Positions 43,936 to 54,540 of a stretch of 64,000 bases of DNA are shown here, piece by piece. How positions within the stretch are numbered: the first letter of the stretch is position 1; each line of letters opens with the position of its first letter. The notes beneath the pieces are model-generated. The model worked only from the letters and a program-made list of their open reading frames with translations. It ran no database searches and was not told where the DNA came from. A program made the position numbers and the translations under genes. Where the stretch lies: NCBI RefSeq assembly GCF_040869045.1, contig NC_090319.1:280523693-280587692 (forward strand), in the 5' to 3' direction. The DNA comes from Eurosta solidaginis. Lineage: Eukaryota; Arthropoda; Insecta; Diptera; Tephritidae.

Positions 43936-44726
43936 TTACCAGGGCACTTAAATTCAGATATACCAGCATACAAGTAGCTTCTTTTCGCGCTGTCAAATGC
44001 AGCTTTGATGTCGACGTTTAACTGACAACTTGATTTTGGGCGTCTCACCATAAATTAAAAATTTCGCAGGATTTCAAGCCAGCTTCATCCCCATTTTTTT
44101 CCAAAGACTTTTTAAGGACATATCTTAGGTGTTCCAAGTAGCACTTATTGGTATTTATGAAAAATATAAATACGTTCAATCGCAACTTAGCAGTTCACAA
44201 AGTCTTCGGTCTATGCTATGGAGTCCGTCATACTGTTGTGCTATAGAAAAGCGAGGAAAGTGATCTATATATTTTCAGATGACAGCTAGGTTTTACGTTT
44301 TAGTATTTCTTGACAGCTTAACTAGACAATCGATTCCTTGTGAGCCGTCACCCGTTTGCTTCAAATTTTGGACGCCACTAATAAACATTCGTACTTGCAA
44401 GCATATGCGTTTATTTATTATATAAAACTATAGTTTTTCAAATTAACTTACAGTGACTTAAGCAAGTATATATCGCTTGGAGTTAAAAAAAAACTTTTAA
44501 ACTAATAAAATTTAGGCGACTTAGTTAAACAGATTTAAGTTCTGCATTGGGTTAAGCAATAAACTACGTGCGGATGTTATGCAGTTATGCAGGAAATTAC
44601 CAAATGTACACTTCGAACTACTTAACATATACATACATATGAGTATGCATTGTACGGACAAACACATTAGGGTGATTAAAAAAAAATTGATTTTCATCCT
44701 CCAAACAAATTCGTGCTTTTGCTGCT

Positions 44727-45018
44727 TTTATAGTCTGTGCCTAAATGTCTAGACCTTTCTTCTGCTAGAACTACTTGGTTACCAACTATACGCGTCACGT
44801 GTGTATTTGTAGCTTATAGCCTCTCGCATAGCCATATGCGCGTGAACATATATGTGAGTACTACTTCAACTGATCTGTGATCTGTGTGTGAGTTATCTCT
44901 TCGTTGCCTTGTATGTATGTGGGTAAATGATGATTAATGTGTTTATGTACGTTGCTTTAATGTTTTTGTTGTTGTGCATCTACTTAGTTCCAGCTTAGAA
45001 ATGGTAATATTCGTCACA
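44727..45018 (-). repeat. Truncated 3' LTR of the gypsy derivative
   Basis: It matches 47640-47947 ('atctgtgatctgtgtgtgag', 'gtatgtatgtgggtaaatga') and ends TATTCGTCACA on the plus strand. The outer U3/R-equivalent ~160 bp is absent, so no target duplication can be read. Confidence 0.85.
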
Positions 45019-45029
45019 CTGCCCTCCTC

Positions 45030-45416
45030 CTAAGTCTGATCGTCCCGATCAGACAAATCTCTCAATTTAACCGCTGCTAGCCTCTCCAAATGAACCACCC
45101 ATCTATTTCGTGGTTCACCATTGGTTCGTATGCGGTAGATGGTATCACTAATCCTCCTAACAACTTTGTACGGGCCTTCCCAACTGCACCAAAATTTGGA
45201 TGGAACACTTTTCCGCCGGTGGGGGTTATATAACAGTACCAAATCTCCCTCCACGAACTCTTCCGAATTGTTCTTTTTGTCATACCTATGGTTCATGTTA
45301 ACGCTCACTATCCTAGTTCGTTGCCTCATATTCTGTTGTTTGGCCACTGGACTACTTCGCAGAGTCTGATCTTGACAGATTGACTTTGCATCATCAGTAT
45401 CGTCTTGACGTTTCAC
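45030..45416 (-). pseudogene. Integrase C-terminal domain of the gypsy derivative
   Basis: About 128 codons. FVEGDLVLLYNPHRR, KFWCSWEGPYKVVRRISDTIYRI and VVHLERLA are the conserved SH3-like integrase tail (GDLV...GPY.V...Y.I....VH..RL) that binds DNA. The catalytic core (DDE) and zinc-binding N-terminus are deleted. The frame stays open to its stop 11 bp before the 3' LTR. Confidence 0.8.
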
Positions 45417-45455
45417 AAGTGTAGTGCGGGCTGGCTTAAAACCTCCCTTGCATTC

Positions 45456-46115
45456 TTAATGGGAAATTCTCTCCTTTGTTTTGTTGCGTCCATTAGGGGT
45501 TTTCAATGCCGGTGTTTCTCTCGCAGGTATTTTTGAGTTTGCTATGTTTTGCCCATTCGTTCCATCAGATTTTGCCCGATCTACTACCTTTGACTTTTGT
45601 GGTCTGTGTCCAATCGACTCCACCAGCACTCGCTTACTGCTGAACCCTTTCTGCAAACTGAAGTTGAGTGGTACATCCTGGTTGTTATAGCGCTTAATTC
45701 TTTTCCGGATATCGATCCTGATGTCGTAGTCAACTAAGAAGTCCACTCCCAATATGACTTCATCAACAATCTCCGCCACAACAAATTTGTGTAGAATCGT
45801 TACCTTTCTAATTAAGGCCTCTTCCCCTTGGACTTGGTTATACTCGCCAGTGACCGTACGCAACCTTGCTTCAGTTAGCGGCTTTACTCTCCTGGTGACC
45901 AAATCAGATCGTATTAAGGAATGAGAGGCGCCCGTATCTACAGTCAGTACACGTTCCTTGCCATCCACATTTCCTCTGATGGTAAGACTGCTCGATTTTC
46001 TTTCAATTTGCGAGATAGATATCACAGGACATTCAATAGCTGGGGCAAGTTTTCGATCTTTACATCTGACCCGCTCTTGCTTATCTCCTCCAGCTTTACG
46101 TTTACGACCAGCCAA
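45456..46115 (-). pseudogene. Retroviral-type aspartic protease region of the gypsy derivative
   Basis: About 219 codons. VDTGASHSLIRSDLV holds the catalytic DTGA near residue 58 and ILGVDFLVDY is the second conserved strand (I.G.DFL). It normally cleaves the polyprotein. Downstream the frame becomes low-complexity and ends at TAA (45456), where RT should begin. The protease continues in frame from the zinc knuckle encoded at about 46180-46130. Confidence 0.8.
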
Positions 46116-46129
46116 GTTGGAACTACCAG

Positions 46130-46185
46130 GACCGGTGCTGCAATGACGTACAATGTGACCTGGGTTACAGCACTTGAAACATTAA
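46130..46185 (-). other. CCHC zinc knuckle of the gypsy derivative gag
   Basis: CFKCCNPGHIVRHC fits CX2CX4HX4C exactly. It binds element RNA for packaging. A TAA codon separates it from the upstream gag frame that ends CWSY at 46182. Confidence 0.8.
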
Positions 46186-46709
46186 TAACTCCAACATTTT
46201 TCTGTTGTGATCCCTTCAGTACTTTCAAAATTGCGTCTACCCACTCTGGTCTCCACTTCCACCCGATGGGCTTTGTAAGCTGGTTTACTCAATAATGAGG
46301 CAGTTTCCTGAGTCAATGCATGTGATACCGTTTCTGCAAATGTTTGTTTTGGGTTTGCGTATGTAGCTCGCTTCGTTGTTTCGACGTCCCGTATGCCATT
46401 TATAAATCTCTGAATCTTTACCCTTTCAGTGTATTCCACGGGTGCGTCCGCATTTGCCAAATGAGCCAACCTTTCAACATCCGAAGCAAACTCCTGCAAT
46501 GTCTTATTCGCTTTCTGATAACGGGATTGCAACTCAATTTGGTATATCTGTTTTCTAAGCTCGCTTCCAAAACCTCTCTCGACAGCGGTCATCAATGCTT
46601 CATAACTGTTCCGTTCGTACTCTGGAATAGTCTGTAAGATTTCCGCTGCAGGCCCTTTCAATGCCACGAACAGTGCAGCAACTTTATCTTCCGCATTCCA
46701 GTTGTTCAC
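46182..46709 (-). pseudogene. Gag capsid-like region of the gypsy derivative
   Basis: About 175 codons of mostly helical sequence with the capsid phrase WNAEDKVAALFVALKGPAAEIL, then FASDVERLAHLA and IQRFINGIRD, as in Ty3/gypsy gag (retrotrans_gag-like). The frame is open but interrupted upstream (46710-46900) by stops, and it ends at a stop just before the zinc knuckle. Confidence 0.75.
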
Positions 46710-46903
46710 TGCTGACGTCTTCTCAAACTGAAGCTTGAATACATGTCAAGGAACAGAACCGTCAATGGATGGAGTTTTTACCTTCGGATTAGACGTTAAA
46801 GTGATTGGGCGGTTCAATTGTAATTCCTGGATTCTACCTTTCAAAGCATCCATCTATGCCTCTATTTTATCCTGTCAACCACTGAAGCCTTCATGAAACT
46901 GTG

Positions 46904-47243
46904 TTAGTTTTTCTTCCATATGCACTTCCAATTTAAATGATATACGGACTTCCTGCTCTTCCAGTTGTGTGGATATCTAAGATGATATCTATGCTGAAAT
47001 TTGATCCGACATTTCGGAAATACGCTTCTCATGTGCTTCAATCTTAAATGTAATTCATGTCTATTGGGATTCCATCTGTGATGACATTTCTGACGACACT
47101 TCTGCAATACATGTCTTCTGTTCTTCCATCTTGGATGTTATACGGTTCTCCTGCGATTCCAGTTGAGATAACATTTCGGTTGATAATTGTGATGACATTT
47201 GCTTCAACACTGCTAGTGTCGCGTTAGTGTCAACACTTGCCAA
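46904..47243 (-). pseudogene. Glu/Gln/Met-rich coiled-coil segment of gag
   Basis: Heptad-like repeats such as QMSSQLSTEMLSQLESQ and SSEMSSQMESQ in 47243-47061, continuing with repeated 'gacatttc.g' DNA phrases to 46904 in shifting frames. It links the SAP domain to the capsid region. Internal DNA repetition suggests expansion by slippage. Confidence 0.6.
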
Positions 47244-47255
47244 GGTATCCGGAGT

Positions 47256-47455
47256 CTATATCTTATCTTCCATTTTAGTCGCTGGCTCTTCCATATCAGA
47301 ATGAAAGACATACTCGTCCAACTCCAATACCTCTCGTAGCCGTGCTTGAAGTTCAATCTTATTGCCGGTTTTATTCAATCCACGTATCTCCAGCTCCTTT
47401 TTCAGTTGCTGGATCCTTAGTTCACTTAACTTTGCTATGTCCAAGTTGTATTCGA
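47256..47455 (-). pseudogene. SAP-domain N-terminus of gag
   Basis: LSELRIQQLKKELEIRGLNK followed by TGNKIELQARLREVL is a clear SAP motif, a helix-extended-helix that binds AT-rich DNA. No ATG is present in frame; the frame opens from EYNLDIAK near the primer-binding site, so the start is lost or non-canonical. A chromatin-tethering role in targeting integration is inference. Confidence 0.7.
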
Positions 47456-47497
47456 AATCTTCAGAATTTATTCAACAATTCTTTTTCTGACACCAAT

Positions 47498-47947
47498 TGT
47501 AACGAATTTAGGGAAATTACGCTTATTTGCAACCTTCTACTAACGTTCGTGTCGCTAAACTGTTGAATAAAATACTCCAATATTCTGTATTACAAAATAG
47601 TCTTTATTAGACTACTTTGAAAGTACTTCGCAATTAAACTTAACTTCGCAACTTATAGTCTGTGCCCAAATATCTAGACATTTCTTCTGCTAGAATTTTC
47701 TTTTTGGTTACCAACTATACGCGAAGCATATGTATCTGTAGTTTATAGCCGCTCGCATAGCCATATGCTCGTGTGCATATATCTGATTACTAGTTCAACT
47801 GATCTGTGATCTGTGTGTGAGTTATCTCTTCGTTGCCTTGTATGTATGTGGGTAAATGATGATTAATGTGTTTATGTAGCTTGCTTTAATGTTTTTATTG
47901 TTGTGCGTTTCCTTAGTACCAGCTTAGAGATAGTAATATTCGTCACA
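47498..47947 (-). repeat. 5' LTR of the gypsy derivative
   Basis: On the minus strand TGTGACGAATATTAC...AAATTCGTTACA, 450 bp, with the usual TG..CA ends. The outer flank is at 47948. Confidence 0.88.
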
Positions 47948-49189
47948 GTATGTTATATACGTAAGCATCTGGTGCAATTTCTAGCTGATAAAATGAGGAA
48001 GATATGAAAAAACCCCTAAAACATCGGTTAGATATATCCTATGGTCGTCCGATCCGGTTTGTTTCGATAAATCTATAATCGCATCAATATATACCCTTTC
48101 ACAAAATTTTATCAAGATATCTCAAAAACTTAAGGACTACTTTGCGTTTACACAGATATTCCATATATAAATGAACTCAGCTTGTCATCCGGATCATTTC
48201 TGTGTTTGGAAATGATACGTCTATCTCTTCTCCCTTAAGGAGTTACAATTTTCGAGTTTCGGACCAACCAACGCTTCTTCCAAATACTCCAAGTGCCTCA
48301 ATTTAACCAGCATTTGGTTGGTACGGTATGGTAAGCAGGCTTATTGATAGAACGATACGAGTACTGAGTGAGTAGTAGCGATACTTTTACAAATAATAAT
48401 GGAGTATTTTTTACTCGATGCTATTTTCCAAGTACTAAGTAAAGTATCGATACTTTACCTCGACACTTTTCTCCGATACTTTACCAAGAGCCGATGGTCT
48501 ACATGTTTAAGGTGAACAGAGTTCATTAACACCTTAACTTGAGCATAAATTGAAACGGTCAACGACGCGGTAAAAGCTTCTCGTTTAGCATTAACCCACT
48601 TTTTGATAATGGTGAAAATGAAGACGATTTCTGCATATGGTGGTAAAAGAAAAGTACTTGTTTACTGTCCAGAATCACTTGCTCCAACAAAATTATGAAA
48701 AGCTGCTAACTACATAAAATTTCAATATATTTTAACTTGTCATGCAATAGAGCTTTTTCGTTCTACTGTGAAGTTGTTGGAAGATGGAGTTAGCAGTTTT
48801 ACAGCTTCGTGGACGATATATTGGCATTGAGAAGGGTTGACATTAGATTACATCCACCTCTACTTTCAAAAATACAAAAAATGATCAATGTTTAAAAAAA
48901 TACTGATGATGTGGTGAAACTTGACGAGTGGATATAAAAGATTGCAATGTACAATATAAATTTATTAAAATTTTGTAAAATTGGCGTGGCGCCGCCCACA
49001 TTAAGCAGAAGAAAACTTAAAAGTTTTGCAAACCGTTAAACAAAATCTGTTGATATCACTTTGGAATATGGCGAAAATGTGGTCCTTGGTATAATATATA
49101 GACCCGATCAAAAGCGGATATGGACCATGCCTACTTTAAAGAGAAGAGGCTTACAATTTTAATCTTAACAAAATTTTCAATATATATAT
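47948..49189. repeat. Decayed Helentron-like and GTATCGATAC-rich repeats
   Basis: 48020-48180 has 'ttttatcaagatatctcaaa' and 48870-49185 has 'aattggcgtggcgccgcccac' type blocks, both diverged relatives of family 1 internal sequence. Between them, 48330-48490 is rich in GTATCGATACTTT, including the perfect palindrome GTAAAGTATCGATACTTTAC (48439-48458). There is no gene. Confidence 0.5.
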
Positions 49190-49653
49190 TGTAACGAAAT
49201 TTGGGGGATTGCGATTATTTTACACTTCTGCGAATGTTCGAATCACTGAACTGTCAAATAAATAACTTCAATATACAGTATTGCAGAATGATCTTTATTT
49301 AGACTACATTGGCGTAATACAATTATACTTCAATATCACGTACTTCACAAAAGCGTCTTTTAATCAAACTGATTAGTCATTCCTCAGCGTTCGCTGTTTT
49401 TATGCTCTCTGTTGCCTCATCCGCTTATTTCTACTAAGATGTAGACGTTTCACGTTCAATAACTGTTGTATCTCTGCTTGGTAATTGAGCATATATGTGT
49501 GAGTAACAATTTCTTCACTTACATAACTGATGTATGTGTATGTGAGATATTATTCGTCGCCTTTTATATGTACGTATACATAAGCGTGGCTGCTTAATGT
49601 TTTTGTTGCTGCGATTATTTACTAACAGCATAGTGATGCTAATATTCGCCACA
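49190..49653 (-). mobile_element. Solo LTR with ATAT target duplication
   Basis: TGTAACGAAATTTG...ATATTCGCCACA on the plus strand, 464 bp, flanked by ATAT at 49186-49189 and 49654-49657. It shares end sequences and 'gatgtatgtgtatgtgag'-like phrases with the LTRs of the gypsy derivative, but is clearly diverged. It belongs to the same LTR superfamily. Confidence 0.85.
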
Positions 49654-49657
49654 ATAT

Positions 49658-50632
49658 GGTACGTAACAATACTACCACAAGAGATAGACTTATCAAAAGC
49701 TTTTGATACAGTCAACCACGGCACGTTAGTGCAAGACTTGTAAGGGTTTCCCTTTCCTTCCAGTCTCAAAAGTACACCGCAAATCAGGAACATAACATCT
49801 AATCCAAGAACAATTAAGCACGGTGGTGTTCAATTGCCGCTTTTTTTAACTTCTACATATCGAAGCTCTCTTAACCACCAGAAGGAGTTAGGATTGTTCC
49901 GGCCCACCCATCGATGACCTGTGTAATAAAATTAACAACTATCTCCCTGATTTCTCCAATTTTTTCGCTTGGCGAAACTTTACATTATCACCGGCCAAAA
50001 ACAATTGTCGACCATATTGGACATCCACGTCGATGGCATTCCGCTACCGACTATCAAAAATATTTGGTGCGACATTCGATCAGGATCTACATTTTGACGA
50101 GCGTGCATCCGCGATTTTACCTAGAAAGCAGAGCCGAATTCTCAAAACTCTTGCTGGCAGCACTTGGGGTAAAGATAAAGAGACGCTCATTGCCATTTAA
50201 AAAGCAATTGGCAGGCCGTTAAGGTTCCTTACCGAAAGAAAATACAGGCCTCTCAAAACACAGTGATATCCACAAAAAGGCGGCGGACCTCTATGCTAGG
50301 AATTGCCCGACATACCCCGTTCGTAAAGTTAAATACCCTGAGCTCACAGAAGAGGAAATCGATCACCCTATGGAGATGTGCGTCACTCTAGCTCATCTTA
50401 GATCTCGATACTGTAACATGATAAACTCGTACCTATCCAGAATCAACCACATGACACCAACCATCTTTTCATTTGCAATGTGGAATCAACGCATTTAACA
50501 CCCTTTTCTCTGTGGTCCATCCCTGTTGAAACTGTAGGTTTCTTTGGACTGCCGTTAGGGGATATTGATGACAATTTGTGAGTGGTCGCGCCTACTGGTT
50601 GGGGCGAAGCACTGTGACAACAACAACAACCA
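49658..50632 (+). mobile_element. Decayed Jockey-like non-LTR retrotransposon with ACAACAAC tail
   Basis: IDLSKAFDTVNHGTLVQDL (first catalytic RT motif) is read at about 49681. A large internal deletion follows, then LAGSTWGKDKET-like codons near 50155, LYARNCP, TLAHLRSRYCNMINSYLSRI (50390-50450) and a terminal GDIDDN..VAPTG block. It ends ACAACAACAACAACC at about 50630. Frames change repeatedly and the RT palm is missing. The solo LTR lies immediately upstream. Confidence 0.7.
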
Positions 50633-50724
50633 GTAGAGATATGGCAGTATAAAGTACATAAGTACTATTTATAGCTCCATTTAAATAATCTTTAAACAAA
50701 ACATTTAATGCCATAAAAAATACA

Positions 50725-50895
50725 TAACGCGATTTAACTCTGAGGAGATTTAGAGCCAGCTTCTCTTTTAATTTGCTTCGTGCTAAAAATTTCAAGACGA
50801 TGCTGAACAGCATCTGCATGGCAGATGAATTTTCACTGGGAAGCTTTTCGTAGGAGAAATACACTCGGAGTGCTTTTGAAAAACTTTTATCTAAC
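50725..50895 (-). mobile_element. tRNA-derived SINE, 3' half only
   Basis: The plus strand reads 'gaggagatttagagccagct', 'agcatctgcatggcagatga' and 'tttcactgggaagcttttcg', corresponding to the SINE body and tail. The tRNA-like head is missing and divergence is high. Confidence 0.7.
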
Positions 50896-50989
50896 CGAAA
50901 TTTTTTTAAACGCTATAAGTCGATCAAAAATCGTTCAAACCATTTAATGTTTGTGACGTTTTTCTTTAAATGTATCACTAAAATATATG

Positions 50990-51150
50990 TAAGAGCACAC
51001 AAATGGATCAAGTATACTCGATACCTTTTACTGAGTTTGAGTACAGGCATCGATACTTTGATCCGAGTATTTTATACGACTACCAGTATCGGTACTTTTT
51101 CTAAAAGTTCTATCACTAAGCAGGCTACCTACCACCTTACCATATCTATC
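50990..51150. repeat. GTATCGATAC-rich repeat, inverted relative of 48330-48400
   Basis: GGCATCGATACTTTGATCCGAG and 'ctatcactaagcaggctacc' here are the inverse of 'gcaggcttattgatagaac' and the GTATCGATACTTT phrases at 48340-48460. The pair may be the arms of an old element now filled by other insertions. Confidence 0.45.
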
Positions 51151-51589
51151 AGCGGATTTTCGATCATTAGAACCGTATTCTGATAGTCCGCCCAAGGAAC
51201 TCCTTCTTTGATATGTCTGTTGCTATTGTTTTGCGTTCCGTGTGGCTGCCAGACTTTTAAAGTTTAAGTGATTATGGGTTTTGCAACGGCGAAGCCTTTA
51301 TTGATACGCTTACACTTACTTTGACACAGCGGACTAGTGGGAGCGCTGGCTCAGCGATATGTATGTTAGGAGGAGTACGTTACAGTGGGATTTTTTTCCT
51401 CTCTGCTCTTGTTTGTATTTTAGGACTTAAGTGGCAGGGACTGTCAAGTGGTGACCTATGCTGATGTGCGGCGACCTGTGTCAAGGGAAACTTCTAAACA
51501 TACTGACGGACGTTTTACAGGAGTTCCTGGGTACGGTATGAAGATGCTTATCATCTGTCAACCCCAGTAAAAGAGACATGATTTTATTC

Positions 51590-52640
51590 ACGAGATGGTA
51601 TATGGTTGCTGCGCTGCTCGAATACTAGAGAGTCGAGCACAAGTTACGCACGGGGCACCATTTTCATGCACTTTCCTCTGGAGCCACTTGCTGTTACTTT
51701 TAGGGGGGTTATTTGGAACCTCGATCGAGCCATTTGTTTCGGTCAATGCACCTTTCGATGTATTTTACGGAACATTAGACAACTTCCTGAAGTTAGGACA
51801 CTATAAACCTGGCCAGCATTCGCACAGGTAGCGCGTGTGCGTTTCTTTACCACCAAACTACAGCTACTGCAAATGCTGTTAAAAGGGGTCACCATTCTCT
51901 TAGTAGACAGACCACACAGGCAGTCTCCCGTGATTGTGGCAGTGATCCTAAAGACCTATTTTTTTGTTCTGTTAAGCAGAACCATTACTGTCATAAATTG
52001 GATCAAGAATTCATATAAGAGTTATGTTTGAGAAGTTTGGTGCGGCTTGAAGCAGTCTTGCAACTGTGACGGCTTTAAACGCAGTGTTGGAGGAGTTAAC
52101 TCCCTTGAGCGCGGCTTGGCTATATGAGTAAATGCAAACTTCTCACCGAGTACTTCGACATACCCCCTCCTTACGTAGAACATCCGCTTGGAAGATATTA
52201 GCAAAGTTGGGAGGATGAACTGTCAGTGACACGTTAAGTTGCTCATAGAATACACCAGCTCTCATGCCGTCGTGCATTTTGAACCCGTCTGTATAATGTA
52301 AAAAAGTGTATTTCTTGTATGTTAGTTGTAATGACAGCCAATTCTCTGCAATGGAGCAGGCCAGGGCTGCAGACAGCAGTTGTAATATTCATAGGAAAGG
52401 TACTGTGATATCTAGATATCGATTTAGAGTGTGTGGTATCTTGTGATCGATTTTCGAGAAACTTCTCTTTCAGCAAGTTCAGTGCACCCAAATTAAGAGG
52501 GATGGATGACTGCAGCATTTCCCAGGCTAAATCGCCACTATTAAGGACGCTGTTGATGGGATGATATTCGCCGCTTTAACTGCTAGAGAATCAAACATTC
52601 CGGATATAGGGCTGTCAGGGACTGTTTGCTTCTAACATAA
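51590..52640 (-). mobile_element. Decayed RNase H-bearing non-LTR retrotransposon
   Basis: The minus strand near 52570-52500 reads PINSVLNSGDLAWEMLQSS. At 52290-52190 it reads YTDGFKMHDGMRAGVFYEQL then FANIFQADVLR, the start of a non-LTR RNase H (first catalytic Asp in YTDG, Glu position replaced by Asp in FQAD). The C-terminal part (51590-51900) is only weakly recognisable. Stops are frequent. It is probably the same broad type as the elements at 10690 and 14441. Confidence 0.6.
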
Positions 52641-52749
52641 ACGAAGCAAAATAAACGAAGTTGAACCCAAAAAGCTTTGAAATATAAAAATCTTTGATTT
52701 CGTGCAAAAATGTTGGTTACGTGCATATCAAAATTCTAGTCATATTACT

Positions 52750-54540
52750 TTTTTTTATACTCAGTTGAGCAGAGCTCACAGAGTATATTAAGTTTGATTG
52801 GATAACGGTTGGTTGTACAGGTATAAAGGAATCGAGATAGATATAGACTTCCATATATCAAAATAATCAGGATCGAAAAAAAATTTGATTGGGCCTTGTC
52901 CGTCCGTCCGTCCGTTAACACGATAACTTGAGTAAATTTTGAGGTAAATTGATGAAATTTGGTACGTAGATTCCTGAGCACTCATCTCAGATCGCTATTT
53001 AAAATGAACGAAATCGGACCATAACCACGACCACTTTTTCGATATCGAAAATTTCGAAAAACGGAAAAAGTGCGATAATTCATTACCAAAAAAAGCTAAA
53101 ACGATGAAACTTGGTAGATGGGTTGACCTTATGACACAGAATAGAAAACTAGTAAAATTTTGAACAATGGGCGTGGCACCGCCCACTTTTAAAAGAAGGT
53201 AATTTAAAATTTTGCAAGCTGTAATTTGGCAGTCGTTGAAGATATCATGATGAAATTTGGCAGGAACGTTACTCCTATTACTATATGTACGCTTAATAAA
53301 AATTAGCAAAATCGGAGAAGGACCACGCCCACTTTTAAAAAAAAAAATTTTTTAAGTAAAATTTTAACAAAAAATTTAATATCTTTACAGTATATAAGTA
53401 AATTATGTCAACATTCAACTCCAGTAATGATATGGTGCAACAAAATACAAAAATAAAAGAAAATTTCAAAATGGGCGTGGCTCCGCCCTTTTTCATTTAA
53501 TTTGTCTAGGATACTTTTAATGCCATAAGTCGAACAAAAATTTACCAATCTTTTTGAAATTTGGTAGGGGCATAGATATTATGACGTTAACTGTTTTCTG
53601 TGAAAATGGGCGAAATCGGTTGAAGCCACGCCCAGTTCTTATACACAGTCGTCCGTCTGTCCTTCCGCATGGCCGTTAACATGATAACTTGAGCAAAAAT
53701 CGACATATCTTTACTGAACTTAGTTCACGTACTTATCTGAGCTCACTTTATCTTGGTATAAAAAATGAACGAAATCCGACTATGACCACGGCCACCTTTT
53801 CGATATCGAAAATTACGAAAAATGAATAAAATGCCATAATTCTATACCAAATACGAAAAGAGGGATGAAACATGGTAATTGGATTGGTTTATTGACGCGA
53901 AATATAACTTTAGAAAAAACATTGAAAAATGGGTGTGACACTTTCCATATTAAGTAGAAGAAAATGAAAAAGTTCTGCAGGGCGAAATAAAGAACCCTTG
54001 AAATTTTGGCAGGTATTACATAAATAAATAAATTAGCGGTATCCAACAGATGATGTTCTGGGTCACCCTGGTCCACATTTTGGTCGATATCTGGAAAACG
54101 CCTTCACACCACTCCCTTTTAAAACTCTCATTAGTACCTTTAATTTGATACCCATATCGTACAAACTCATTCTAGAGTCACCCCTGGTCCACCTTTATGG
54201 CGATATCTCGAAAGTTCACCTATAGAACTAAGCCCCACGCCCTTTTAAAATACTCATTAACACCTCTCATTTGATACCCATATCGTACAAACAAATTCTA
54301 GAGTCAACCCTGATCCACCTTTATGACGATATTCCTAAATGGCGTCCACCTATAGAACTATGGCCCACTCCCTCATAAAATACTCTTTAATGCCTTTCAT
54401 TTGATACACATGTCATACAAACACATTCCAGGGTTTCCCTCGGTTCATTTTCCTACATGGTTATTTTCCCTGTTGTCACCATAGCTCTCAACTGAGTATG
54501 TAATGTTAGGTTACACCCGAACTTAACCTTCCTTACTTGT
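52750..54540 (+). mobile_element. Family 1 Helentron-like element, copy F (complete, short array)
   Basis: ATACTCAGTTGAG at 52757-52769, inverse CTCAACTGAGTAT at 54487-54499, a short (GTCC)n core at 52898-52914, hairpin TTAGGTTACACCCGAA and terminal CCTTACTTG at 54540. Only about three satellite units are present (54110-54430). At 1.8 kb it shows the basal form of the element, before array expansion. Confidence 0.9.

Larger units (their letters stand above)
42390..44170 (-). mobile_element. Decayed non-LTR retrotransposon split by a solo LTR
   Basis: Minus-strand order: RT segment 43935-43722 (PIRVGKDLSEPFEI, FRQGDSLSCDIFN, VQLLAYADDIDI), then the solo LTR, then continuing RT-thumb homology (FVYLGTS near 43000) and a C-terminal block 42832-42644 (LALGVFEKKVLRKIYGPV, YRRRYNDEVFE), ending with WKRQVEEDLNSLG-like codons near 42530. 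This conserved tail is typical of a common insect LINE group usually annotated as jockey-like. Stops and frame changes are frequent, so it is an old copy. Confidence 0.75.
44727..47947 (-). mobile_element. Ty3/gypsy retrotransposon, internally deleted, 3' LTR truncated
   Basis: The 5' LTR (47947-47498) is followed on the minus strand by ATTGGTGTCAGAAAAAG, a primer-binding site of the TGGTGTCAGA (tRNA-Leu-like) type. Next come a gag region, a zinc knuckle, a protease and then directly the integrase C-terminal domain. RT, RNase H and the integrase core are missing. A purine-rich tract (AGGAGGAGGGCAG, 45031-45019) precedes the 3' LTR (45018-44727), which has lost its outer ~160 bp. The retained terminal cis signals suggest that it could once have been moved in trans. 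Confidence 0.88.

Noticed and set aside
45481..46637. Plus-strand frames opposite the gypsy gag and protease
   Set aside because: Shadows of the minus-strand coding region, which carries the conserved DTGA, CCHC and capsid-like motifs.
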